Shown here piece by piece: positions 17,258 through 25,251 of a DNA stretch of 30,221 nt. Where the stretch lies: the NCBI GenBank assembly GCA_015488125.1, contig WFOJ01000107.1, positions 1 through 30,221 on the forward strand, read 5' to 3'. Source of the DNA: Mariprofundaceae bacterium (lineage in GTDB: Bacteria > Pseudomonadota > Zetaproteobacteria > Mariprofundales > Mariprofundaceae). Numbering within the stretch: the stretch's first letter is position 1; each line of letters opens with the position of its first letter. Under the pieces are notes generated by a model that was not told the origin of the DNA, did not search any database, and worked only from the letters and a program-made list of their open reading frames with translations. A program made the translations under genes and the position numbers.

Positions 17258-17815
17258 TCAGGCAGAAGTCTGGGGCGCTTCAGGTGCTGCCTCTTCTTTG
17301 CCACGAAGGTTCGAAACCACGATCTTGCCTTTCTCATATTGTTCAGAAAAATATCCACGAACTTTTTCCGGATCAAAGGACAAAAAGGTTCCACCTGATG
17401 CAAAATGCTGCTGAAAAACCTTGCCAACAGCATAGGTGGAAGCACCGTTGAGCAAAATCAATGTTGCTGAAGAACCTACATGACCAATAACCGGAATCAA
17501 TTTGCTGATACTGGCCGCCAAGGGTGCGGACGAAGCCACTGCTGCGCTACTGCCAAGCAAGCTACTGATAGCGCTTTTACCAATATTTGATTTGAATTCC
17601 ACATCGTAAATCCTGGAGAGGCTGTGCAACATTTTCAGTTGAATGCCCGTGGTTGCCGCAAGATCAACCCAGGGGATTGGAACAATTCCCGCAACCATTG
17701 CGCCTGCCATGTATTGATGGATTGTGTTGATAGCTTTGTCGTCGCGCCTGGTATCGGTCATTTCCTCCGCAGAAACCTCAGCGTTCTCTTCAATAGTTTC
17801 TGATTGATCAGTCAT
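17258..17815 (-). CDS. DUF697-like membrane protein
   Basis: 185 residues with an acidic N-terminus (EETIEENAEVSAEE-like). A core from ~35 to 150 has 'AMVAGIVPIPWVDLAATTGIQLKMLHSLSRIYD' and 'PVIGHVGSSATLILLNGASTYAVGKVFQQHF', the typical DUF697/YcjF pattern: two hydrophobic hairpins separated by a helix with a 'P.P..D' turn. The C-terminal tail is charged. DUF697 domains often accompany GTPases or envelope-stress genes, but the biochemical role is unknown; no GTPase is fused here. The start is firmly set by a perfect AAGGAGGT SD at 17822-17829, six bases upstream, and a promoter-like pair precedes it. It shares a probable transcript with the 58-aa gene and ends at the hairpin around 16930-17019. 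Confidence 0.75.
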   Translation of the reverse strand: MTDQSETIEENAEVSAEEMTDTRRDDKAINTIHQYMAGAMVAGIVPIPWVDLAATTGIQLKMLHSLSRIYDVEFKSNIGKSAISSLLGSSAAVASSAPLAASISKLIPVIGHVGSSATLILLNGASTYAVGKVFQQHFASGGTFLSFDPEKVRGYFSEQYEKGKIVVSNLRGKEEAAPEAPQTSA

Positions 17816-17908
17816 TTAACGACCTCCTTACTGATATTGACAAGGCACTCCCTGCCTGCTCACCCCGAGCCGTTTTCCAATCGTTGAACAGCTTGCAGCG
17901 AATACGCG

Positions 17909-17938
17909 GTATAATGCTTCTTCAGTATTCACAGTCAA
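17909..17938 (-). promoter_or_regulatory. Sigma-70-type promoter for the DUF697-like gene
   Basis: On the minus strand, TTGACT (17933-17938) and TTATAC (17909-17914) are separated by 18 bases, about 95 bp before the DUF697-like start codon. It lies in the 146-bp non-coding gap after the 52-aa gene, so the downstream genes may be expressed independently of the long upstream operon. Confidence 0.55.
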
Positions 17939-17961
17939 GTGAAATATGTGTCCGTACTGGA

Positions 17962-18120
17962 CTATTTTTTCGGATCTGAAGATAGCAGTAGCAACAGTCC
18001 CACCAACGGTGTAAGTACAATGGAACCAAAGAAGTAACCCCAAAAACCGAGTTTTCTGTTTTTACCCAACAGACCAACCAGTAAACAGATAAAAAAGACA
18101 AGTGCAAGATGACTATTCAT
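17962..18120 (-). CDS. 52-residue small membrane protein
   Basis: Begins MNSHLALVFFICLLVGLLG and has two hydrophobic stretches (residues ~4-19 and ~30-48) separated by the basic loop KNRKLGFWG, ending in SSDPKK. This predicts a two-helix hairpin with the loop in the cytoplasm. Its ATG lies in the last codons of the SPFH gene (ATGAATAG overlap, 8 bp), suggesting translational coupling. No family is recognised. The position suggests a small partner of the SPFH protein. The support is coupling plus clear hydrophobic organisation. Confidence 0.6.
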   Translation of the reverse strand: MNSHLALVFFICLLVGLLGKNRKLGFWGYFFGSIVLTPLVGLLLLLSSDPKK

Positions 18121-19126
18121 GGTTTTTCTCCCCGGTTGGCGATGTTTTTAATACAGCAACGGAACTTTTCTGGTGAGTTCTGTTCGTAGAAACATGTTTT
18201 TTCGAAGAATTCATTTTCTTTTGGGAAAAGCTTTCTTTTCCCCAATCACCGGCATTGAGGATGAGCGGCAATCCGTCTTTGCCTCCACCGATCAAAACCA
18301 GTTTGCTGTTTGGTGATGCCGCTAATTCTTTGGTTGCCTGAACGCCATGCCAGCGTAGAACATTTTCACTCATCGTTGCATTGATGTTTGCCGCGTAATC
18401 ACGAATGCCGCGAGATTCAATGCGCTTGCGCTCTGCTTCCTGTGCTGCCGTTTTTAGACGAAAATCGTAGGTAAGCAGGCGTTGTTCCTCCACCAGTTTG
18501 GCTTCGATTGCACGACGCACTTCTTCCGGCAGAGTGACGCTGCGAATGATCACATCATCAACAATCACATATTTGCGTCCGACTTCTTCAATGGCGCGTG
18601 CAATAAGTTTGCTTAACAGCATGTCCTTGTTGGTATAGATCTCTTCAGGAGAATGCGTACCAAGACCCTTACGCAACACTGATTCAATTTGTGGCAGAAT
18701 AATTTTATTCGGATAGTCCGGTCCGACTTTTTGATGCAACAACCCTAGTAATTCAAAAATTGGCTTATAGCGTACCGCCAGCGTCAGCGTAACGGGTAAC
18801 CCTCTGTTAGTCAATACGTCAAAGCTATGTAAAATAATCTGTACACGGGCATCGTAATGCGTCATGGTGTCAATAGGCCAGATGATATGCACGCCTTCGG
18901 TGTACACGCGATCCGTCTCCACACCACCGCCTAGTGGACGAAACAATACTCCGCCTTCACCTGCTTCAATCACAGTCACGATACGAGACCACAACATAAC
19001 GGTGCCGATACTCAGTACAATCCCCAGAAGAATGAGAATATGTATGCGTCGATACAGATAGTGGCGGAATTGTTGCCATTTTGATGGAACGGCATCGGGT
19101 ATAGGTAATTCGTCGTTTGTCGTCAT
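18113..19126 (-). CDS. SPFH/Band 7 (prohibitin/HflC-like) membrane protein
   Basis: 337 residues. A cytoplasmic N-terminus is followed by one membrane segment (~31-48, 'ILILLGIVLSIGTVMLW') and an SPFH domain from ~50 to 230: 'GEGGVLFRPLGGGVETDRVYTEGVHIIWPID', 'PVTLTLAVRYKP', 'VLRKGLGTHSPEEIYTNKD', 'VDDVIIRSVTLPEEVRRAIE'. A coiled, Ala/Glu-rich helix (~225-285, 'KLVEEQRLLTYDFRLKTAAQEAERKRIE') follows as in prohibitins, then a basic Ser/Lys tail. Prohibitin-type proteins form large rings that organise membrane proteins or control proteases. Here it lies 33 bp after the degenerate exporter, and may scaffold the transporters or the P-type ATPase (inference). Confidence 0.88.
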   Translation of the reverse strand: MTTNDELPIPDAVPSKWQQFRHYLYRRIHILILLGIVLSIGTVMLWSRIVTVIEAGEGGVLFRPLGGGVETDRVYTEGVHIIWPIDTMTHYDARVQIILHSFDVLTNRGLPVTLTLAVRYKPIFELLGLLHQKVGPDYPNKIILPQIESVLRKGLGTHSPEEIYTNKDMLLSKLIARAIEEVGRKYVIVDDVIIRSVTLPEEVRRAIEAKLVEEQRLLTYDFRLKTAAQEAERKRIESRGIRDYAANINATMSENVLRWHGVQATKELAASPNSKLVLIGGGKDGLPLILNAGDWGKESFSQKKMNSSKKHVSTNRTHQKSSVAVLKTSPTGEKNHE

Positions 19127-19159
19127 GTTAATTCAAATCCATGGATTTTCAATCACTGA

Positions 19160-21310
19160 TCAAGGGTGTGCAATAACCAGCAGGGTGTTACTGCGTTGAA
19201 GCACGCATTGTAATGTACGAGCCAGTGTTTCCGGATCGAGCGCCGCGAAACTTTCGTCAAGTATCATCAGTCGTGGTTTTTGCAACAATGAACGTGCAAT
19301 AAACATGCGGCTTCGTTCGCCATGTGATAAACGCCAACCCGATTCTCCCACCACTTGCTGCATGCCGGCAGGCATGCTGTCAAGAAGGTCGCCCAGGCAA
19401 AGTTCACGGCAGATTTGCTCAGCCTCCTGCAACTCTTCCTGTGTTGGTGGCCAGTTCTTGCCCATTAATACATTAAAGGCGAAAGTCTCATTGATCACAT
19501 GGTTTTCGTGGAATTGTGGAGCAACCACCACATGTTTTCGCCAATGCTGTACTCCCCATTGATTCACAGTCATACCCAATAAATGTATTTGCCCCTGATG
19601 AGGTTGCTTCAATGCAGCAAGCAGAGCTGCCAGTGTTGATTTACCTCCGCCGGAGGCGCCTTCCAGCAACAATCGCTGTCCCGCCTTAATATGTAGATCA
19701 CAATTATTCAATAAAGTTCGTTCGTAACAGGTATAAGTGACTCCATGAAGTTCCATTAACGGATATGCCCTGCTGCGACGTTCCAGTTCCGCAGACTGCA
19801 TAAATCGTGGTGGAGATTGCGCAATACTTTGAAGGTAGTGTTGACTGCTGCGATCAATATACCGAAATTGTTCCCAGACAATGCACGCAGCGATCACGGG
19901 ATACAACGCTTGGCCAATCTGTTCCAGCGCCATTGCGGCCAGCAGAATACCGCCAATGCTGATAGCCAGTTGTACCACATCAGGATGTGGTGTGGTGAAA
20001 ATCAGAAACAAACTCGCCAGAGAGAGTAACAGCCACCCTCGCCGCCCACATATATGTCTTACCAATGACTCGTTGTGATCCATTTGTTCAGAAAGTTTGA
20101 CATAGCGGGCAAGCAGTTGATCCTCGTCGTCGTGCAGATGTTCGGGGTGTTGTTGTGCCAAACGTGTGCGGTGCCCCACCATGTTTTCGGTTAAGTCAAA
20201 ACCCATGCGGCGGGAGTGAAGAATCCACGCTTTCATGTGCTTGTAACGCAAAAAGCCGAAGAATAAAAAAACCGCGATGAACACTATCAGCAGTAGAGGA
20301 AGGGTTTCTGTCGCGACACCGAGAGTAAGAATATAGCAAGCGAGAAAAAGTTGTAGCAGGGCGGTGAATACACTAAACACCGTACTTAGTCCCTGACCTT
20401 CAAGAAATTCGATATTCATGACCCGCACAAGAAAATTACCGCTTCCCTGATGGCGAATCTCGTCAGGTTCAAGTTGCAGGATGCCATCAAGAACGCGCCT
20501 GCGCAACAAATAACCAATATCCAGCGACAGATTATTTTTGAGATGAATCGCCAGTATCTGAAAAGGTATAGAAGTTAATAACAACAAAATCCACAGATCC
20601 AGGTGACCATGAAAACCAGACTGTAAAAAGACATCCCTGCCGATTACCATCCAGCTTGCCAGCATCAGTATCAGTGCGATGGCAGTAGCAATCCCGAACA
20701 ATGCTACCTGTATTGGAATATGTGTCTGGCGCAGTTGTGGCCATAAACGATCTCCCGGCAACAAGCGCAGCATATAACATCCCTGAATAGGGACATTTTC
20801 CAGTTGCCGGTGCAATACCTCCTGTTTGATCTGCCGACGATGGGATTCCGAAACATCAAGTGGTGCTAGCATATGATCTATCATTGATAGCCACGGTTGT
20901 TCCAGTGGTGCGCTTAACAGCTTTATAAGTTTTTGCAGGGGCAGCTTGTGGATATTCTGGTCATGTCCCAATGCGTAAAGCACGCCTCTTTTGCAGCGCA
21001 GTAACAACAAAAAAGTCGGGGTGGCACCCGTTAATGTCACCAGCAAGGGAGTGCTGTGATGGAGCATTTGTTTCAGTTTTTGATACGTCGTTCGAGTATG
21101 CTGAATTTCCACCCCAAGCTGTGTCGCAGCATGCGTTAGCCAGTGCCCAATCATTTGCTGATTTGCCTTGGCAGGTACGGAAGGAAGTTGCTGTGAAACA
21201 TGTGATGCGCCAAGTGATTTTGCCAGAAGAGGTAATCCTTCGTGCAACTGCTCACACTGCCAAATGATGGCGCGATCCAATCGGTCTGAAAAGTTTTCGA
21301 CAGCCTTCAT
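19160..21310 (-). CDS. ABC exporter with degenerate C39-like N-domain and short C-terminus
   Basis: 716 residues. The N-terminal ~150 residues keep a C39-like outline ('GHWLTHAATQLGVEIQHT', 'STPLLVTL', 'RGVLYALGHDQNIHKLPLQKL') but lack a Cys-Gly motif and the catalytic His, so peptidase activity is unlikely. Membrane helices span ~205-480. The ATPase has Walker A 'GASGGGKST' (~550), signature 'LSHGERSRMFIARSL' (~660; His replaces the second Gly of LSGG), Walker B 'RLMILDESF' and H-loop 'LLVIAHP'. The frame stops immediately after the H-loop, omitting about 30 residues usual in the family. Together with the C39 exporter this resembles paired transporter systems of the NHLM bacteriocin type, where one partner has the peptidase and the other does not. 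It may form a heterodimer or a separate exporter. Confidence 0.85.
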   Translation of the reverse strand: MKAVENFSDRLDRAIIWQCEQLHEGLPLLAKSLGASHVSQQLPSVPAKANQQMIGHWLTHAATQLGVEIQHTRTTYQKLKQMLHHSTPLLVTLTGATPTFLLLLRCKRGVLYALGHDQNIHKLPLQKLIKLLSAPLEQPWLSMIDHMLAPLDVSESHRRQIKQEVLHRQLENVPIQGCYMLRLLPGDRLWPQLRQTHIPIQVALFGIATAIALILMLASWMVIGRDVFLQSGFHGHLDLWILLLLTSIPFQILAIHLKNNLSLDIGYLLRRRVLDGILQLEPDEIRHQGSGNFLVRVMNIEFLEGQGLSTVFSVFTALLQLFLACYILTLGVATETLPLLLIVFIAVFLFFGFLRYKHMKAWILHSRRMGFDLTENMVGHRTRLAQQHPEHLHDDEDQLLARYVKLSEQMDHNESLVRHICGRRGWLLLSLASLFLIFTTPHPDVVQLAISIGGILLAAMALEQIGQALYPVIAACIVWEQFRYIDRSSQHYLQSIAQSPPRFMQSAELERRSRAYPLMELHGVTYTCYERTLLNNCDLHIKAGQRLLLEGASGGGKSTLAALLAALKQPHQGQIHLLGMTVNQWGVQHWRKHVVVAPQFHENHVINETFAFNVLMGKNWPPTQEELQEAEQICRELCLGDLLDSMPAGMQQVVGESGWRLSHGERSRMFIARSLLQKPRLMILDESFAALDPETLARTLQCVLQRSNTLLVIAHP

Positions 21311-21335
21311 GTTGGTTTTTGAAGTTACCTGATGT

Positions 21336-22382
21336 TCATGTGTCCGATTCGTTCATCAGACGGGTTTCAAGTTGATGAATATATTCATGGCGAAATTGTC
21401 TGAGATAATAGTCTTTATAATTCTCCTGTTTCAGTTTTTTCCAGGCCTTGTTTTTATTTTTTTCACTTTTAAGCGTAGCAGTCCGAATATCGTCGACAGT
21501 AGGTGCGTTGCTGTTTGCAGTACTCATGCGTTCATAACCATAGTATGCCATGTGATCCGCCGTCAGGGTTTCAATCAGTTGGATTTCATCCATGGATAAA
21601 TCTTTTTTGAATTTGTCAATATTACCAGGCAAAGGGTTAAAGGCGTTGCTTTGCCATAAACTGGAAAGTTTGGAAATATTGCATGCTTCGCGTGATTTTT
21701 CTACTTCCAGCATTTTTTCAGAAAACGTAATACCCAGGAATTGACAAATCTGAAACAATACTTCCGCCTGATCGTGAATAAAGTCTTCGAAACGGATTGT
21801 TAATACCTGTGTCGGATACTTTGCCATTAATTGACGAGCAAGATTATGTGCTTTTTGCCAGCGTAATGTATTTCCCAGGGTGTCAAAGTCATATAAAATT
21901 GCCTTGTTCATGCTGGCAACCTGTGCCCGTGGGTCGCGCACCACATTGAGTAACAACATATCTGGATAAATAGCAAACAGATCTTCAGCATAAGCGACAC
22001 TGTCCAGGGATTTATCCATCACGACTTTTGCACCAAATTGTTTGCCTGCCTGAAACAGCATTTCCCACAATACCGTGTGAATACTTCTCGGTCGATCCTT
22101 GATTGACTCAAACACGGCAACCGGATCAAGTGCTACCTGATCCCACTTTACCATGGTTGCGTTTTGCAGACCAATCATATCAATTACCAGTTGAAAATAT
22201 CGTTGATCGTCAGCAAGGTTCCCGTAATAAGGAAGCAGGTGCATTATATCACAGATATGCAATGGATAGGGTGAATAAAACTCTTCGCTAAAATTGAGTC
22301 GCAAACGCAGTGCATGACTACCACAGCGACGAACGGGGATCATCATTAGAGGTTTGGGGCGTTTATCATTGTGTTCAGACAT
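21336..22382 (-). CDS. Sulfotransferase family protein 1
   Basis: 348 residues, a PAPS-dependent sulfotransferase fold. The 5'-phosphosulfate loop is 'PVRRCGSHALRLRL' near residues 16-29 (a variant of the usual RSGST loop). The 3'-phosphate motif is 'NVVRDPRAQVASM' near 145-157. 'VVMDKS' and 'IRFEDFIHDQAEVLFQICQFLGI' are also typical. The C-terminal ~60 residues are Lys/Asn-rich helix. An AAGGAA SD lies before ATG 22382, and the gene is 18 bp from the P-type ATPase. It would transfer sulfate to a hydroxyl or amine of an unknown acceptor in the cytoplasm. The acceptor may be the product of the neighbouring NRPS-like enzyme, or a peptide. Confidence 0.85.
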   Translation of the reverse strand: MSEHNDKRPKPLMMIPVRRCGSHALRLRLNFSEEFYSPYPLHICDIMHLLPYYGNLADDQRYFQLVIDMIGLQNATMVKWDQVALDPVAVFESIKDRPRSIHTVLWEMLFQAGKQFGAKVVMDKSLDSVAYAEDLFAIYPDMLLLNVVRDPRAQVASMNKAILYDFDTLGNTLRWQKAHNLARQLMAKYPTQVLTIRFEDFIHDQAEVLFQICQFLGITFSEKMLEVEKSREACNISKLSSLWQSNAFNPLPGNIDKFKKDLSMDEIQLIETLTADHMAYYGYERMSTANSNAPTVDDIRTATLKSEKNKNKAWKKLKQENYKDYYLRQFRHEYIHQLETRLMNESDT

Positions 22383-22400
22383 TATTATTATTCCTTCGCA

Positions 22401-24422
22401 TTATGGTGTTGAAGAATAGCTTGCTTCATCAAGGTGAAGTTTGCGCACGGGCTGCATTGCCTGAAACAGGCTAACCGTGAGGCCAATTTGTTTAAGAAGC
22501 ACTGTATCAATCAGGTTAAAACCTAAAAACAGAGCGCCACCTGCACCAATAATACTTGGTGTTAAAATGCTTTTGAAGCAATCATCCATGGTGTTATCAA
22601 ATTCCCGCGCTGTTCTTAGCAGATGACAAACCAGCATCAAATGATCACGCATCAAAATAACCTGTGCCGTGTCGGTAGCCACTGTGGATGCTCCACAAAT
22701 GGAGATGGATACATCTGCCTGCTTCAGGGCAATAGCATCGTTAATACCATCGCCAACATAACATACCGTTTTACCTTCTGCTTGCAGCTGTGCGATAATA
22801 TCGGCTTTATGCTGAGGTAGTACTTCGGCAAAGTAGTGATCAATGCCAATCGTCTCGGCAAGTTTTTTCGTTGGTGCATCGGCATCACCCGAAACAATAT
22901 AGCTTGATTGTACCAGTTTTTCTTCACGTAACAGGCGAAGAACTTCCGCTGCTTCGGGGCGAATAGTTGGCAACAATTCGATAGCGCCGATCACCCGCTT
23001 TCCAAGGGCCACCATGATGACTGAAATTCCCTCATGGTCGGCATGATTAATCACCCTCTGAAATGTTTTGGATACGGTTAATCCTTCTTTCTCCATAAAA
23101 CGGATGCTTCCTACGCGCAAATGTTGTCCATCCAGTGTAACTGACAAACCATAGCCAACTTCATACGCGCGTTCACCTATCGTTGGCGGTGTGATATGGC
23201 GTAATTCTGCTTCTTGCAAAATTGCCTGTGCAGCAGGATGTGTTTGTTTGTATTCGGCTGCCGCAGCCATTCCCAGAATGGTGTTTTCATCATAACCACT
23301 CAAACAATGAATTAATCCCACAGTGGGTTGGGCTATAGTTAACGTTCCTGTTTTATCAAAAACAATAGTGTCGATTTTTGGCAGTACATCCAGTACTTCG
23401 GCATTTTTGATTAAAATACCAGCATGGGATATTTTTTGCAGGTAATTAAGCATCACCAGAGAAGCAACCACCGCCATACGGTAACCAAAATGCGCATTCA
23501 CTACAGTAACTGCACCCAGTGGACCGATAAAGGGGAGTGACAAGCCACCTAGAACCAATGTTGGTACAATGGCCTTATTTGTTAATGCTTCAGCCTTGCG
23601 TTGAGCATTGGTTTTGAAGTGGGTGGTCTGATTAAGAATTTCTCCAATTTGCGCAGCAGTACTTTCTTTGCCTGCCTTATTGACCTTGATATGCAAATGA
23701 CCAGAAAGTATAACGGTTGCAGCAAAAACCTCATCGTTTTCTTCTTTTTCAACAGGCTGTGCTTCGCCGGTGAGAATGTGCTGATCAATATTGGCACAAC
23801 CGTGAATAATCACACCGTCAGCAGGAATGGTTTCACCCGTTCCAACCACCACAATATCACCGCATTTAAGTGATTCAAAAGGAACTTTTAACTCCACATT
23901 ATCAACCATAACCCAAACGTATCTGGCATGCTGACCAAAAACATCCACCAGATTTTGCTGTGAATCGCCACGTAATCTGAAAAAAAGTTTTTTGCTCAAT
24001 ACGTAAAAATAGGCAGCCAGATTTCCCGTTACATAGAATGTGGCGAAGTAGCAGCCTAACAGGGTAATGGTGTAAATGGTGTTGACATTGAGCCTTTTTT
24101 CGTGCAGCGCTTCAAGTGCTTCTTTAATGGCAGGAATTGAGACATAAATCCAGCCTGGAACACTCAGCACGTAAAAAATTGGCGATACAAGGTAGCCAAC
24201 GATCGCAAGCGTCGTGGAAACTGATGCAACAAAAAAATCATGATCGATATTTTTGCCTTCCAACATTACTTTTTGCTGCTGGTCAGAACGCATGAGCGCG
24301 TTGCTATTTGTATCTTTTTCTGTGGTTTCAGGTGATTTTTTTTCCGATAGCTCAACCCATTGCGCTCGAAAATTTCGCGCTACATACGATGCACCACCGA
24401 TCAGTAACAATTCAAGTATCAT
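22401..24422 (-). CDS. P1B-like ATPase lacking the CPC metal-binding motif
   Basis: 673 residues with complete P-type ATPase machinery: actuator 'ILTGEAQPVEK' (~217), phosphorylation site 'FDKTGTLT' (Asp ~355), the P1B-specific HP dipeptide in 'YKQTHPAAQAI' (~400), and hinge 'VGDGINDAIALKQADVSI' (~556). Membrane helices are near residues 64-150, 285-335 and 625-655. No heavy-metal-associated domain is present at the N-terminus. In the helix before the phosphorylation site, where P1B pumps have CPC (or SPC/CPx), the sequence is 'VVNAHFGYRMAVVAS' (residues ~307-321): no Cys and no Pro. Known pumps need this motif for ion coordination, so substrate or function is uncertain (novel substrate, haem-like ligand, or regulator). 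AAGGTG precedes the start. Confidence 0.85.
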   Translation of the reverse strand: MILELLLIGGASYVARNFRAQWVELSEKKSPETTEKDTNSNALMRSDQQQKVMLEGKNIDHDFFVASVSTTLAIVGYLVSPIFYVLSVPGWIYVSIPAIKEALEALHEKRLNVNTIYTITLLGCYFATFYVTGNLAAYFYVLSKKLFFRLRGDSQQNLVDVFGQHARYVWVMVDNVELKVPFESLKCGDIVVVGTGETIPADGVIIHGCANIDQHILTGEAQPVEKEENDEVFAATVILSGHLHIKVNKAGKESTAAQIGEILNQTTHFKTNAQRKAEALTNKAIVPTLVLGGLSLPFIGPLGAVTVVNAHFGYRMAVVASLVMLNYLQKISHAGILIKNAEVLDVLPKIDTIVFDKTGTLTIAQPTVGLIHCLSGYDENTILGMAAAAEYKQTHPAAQAILQEAELRHITPPTIGERAYEVGYGLSVTLDGQHLRVGSIRFMEKEGLTVSKTFQRVINHADHEGISVIMVALGKRVIGAIELLPTIRPEAAEVLRLLREEKLVQSSYIVSGDADAPTKKLAETIGIDHYFAEVLPQHKADIIAQLQAEGKTVCYVGDGINDAIALKQADVSISICGASTVATDTAQVILMRDHLMLVCHLLRTAREFDNTMDDCFKSILTPSIIGAGGALFLGFNLIDTVLLKQIGLTVSLFQAMQPVRKLHLDEASYSSTP

Positions 24423-24513
24423 CTCAGTATTACACCTTTTTTACCTTCACGATTCGCATGCCTTCTGATTTTTTTGTGGTAAAAACACAGAAGATTGGGT
24501 AATAGGACGCAAT

Positions 24514-25251
24514 TCAACTGATTTCCAGTAATGCATTGTATTCAGGCGTGATGTTACGCAAGTGCTTTTTCAGGGTAACTTGTAATTTGGGTGGTAAGGG
24601 TGGTTTTTTCGAAGTGAATTGCTGAATACCTGTGCTGTTTGCTACATCATTGTGCCAGTGTTGCGTACGCGACCATTCGTGGCGATTTTCTGATGCCCAG
24701 TTTAATGCCTCTGGTATAAAAGGAAGTTGTGAAAAAGTACAATAATCCTGTACTGTTTCAGTTGTTTTTTTAACCAGGTCACTGGCTTTGATCAGGTGGT
24801 AACGATGTTTTGAAAATTGCATGCCTTTTATCAGTTTCAGTAAGTGGCCAAAACCCATGCTGGCCTGATCTACATCTGGGTTCATTCGAAGATGTGAGGT
24901 AATGGCTTCTTCCGGTTCACGGATCAGGATGGCTGTTTTCACCCGTTCGCTAAATAACGCCGTGTGAAGTAAATCGCTATGATCATGATCAGTGGTTTCT
25001 TTGAGAAAAACCCGCTGTTGTGTTGATAAGTCGAGTACATGCGCAGCCACTTCTTCTTTACTTTTCAGCGTTAATTGACGACCATAACCATCAGGTAAGT
25101 TGACATAACCATCATCGGCAATGGCACAAAAAGGCTCATGGATACACAGGCAATCGCCACGTTCCAGCATCATTCTGAAAAATGAAGTGGAACGTGAACG
25201 AGGAATGGCCCACAGGGTAAAAAGGCCTGTTGATTGTTTCATTGCGACCAT
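24514..25251 (-). CDS. Sulfotransferase family protein 2
   Basis: 245 residues with the sulfotransferase P-loop 'WAIPRSRSTSFFRMM' (~14-28), followed by 'CIHEPF', and a 3'-phosphate region 'AILIREPEEAITSHLRM' (~128-144). It differs clearly from the other sulfotransferase in the cluster in length and loop, so it is not a recent duplicate. The start is either ATG 25251 or the in-frame ATG 25242; both lie inside the aldo/keto reductase 3' end (13- or 4-bp overlap), so translation is coupled. A 91-bp AT-rich gap separates it from the P-type ATPase. It presumably sulfates an intermediate made by the adjacent reductases; the substrate is unknown. Confidence 0.8.
   Translation of the reverse strand: MVAMKQSTGLFTLWAIPRSRSTSFFRMMLERGDCLCIHEPFCAIADDGYVNLPDGYGRQLTLKSKEEVAAHVLDLSTQQRVFLKETTDHDHSDLLHTALFSERVKTAILIREPEEAITSHLRMNPDVDQASMGFGHLLKLIKGMQFSKHRYHLIKASDLVKKTTETVQDYCTFSQLPFIPEALNWASENRHEWSRTQHWHNDVANSTGIQQFTSKKPPLPPKLQVTLKKHLRNITPEYNALLEIS

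Noticed and set aside
17828..18043. Minus-strand 71-codon frame upstream of the DUF697-like gene
   Set aside because: It overlaps the better supported 52-aa gene in another frame, covers the promoter-like region, and has no SD or recognisable composition.
19127..19159. Possible frameshift that would explain the short C-terminus of the 716-aa exporter
   Set aside because: The 33 bp before the SPFH start contain several stops and no recognisable NBD tail in any frame, so the early end appears genuine in this sequence.
24423..24513. Nine-codon leader-like frame (MRIVKVKKV) before the P-type ATPase
   Set aside because: Too short to distinguish from chance and no attenuator hairpin is seen beside it.
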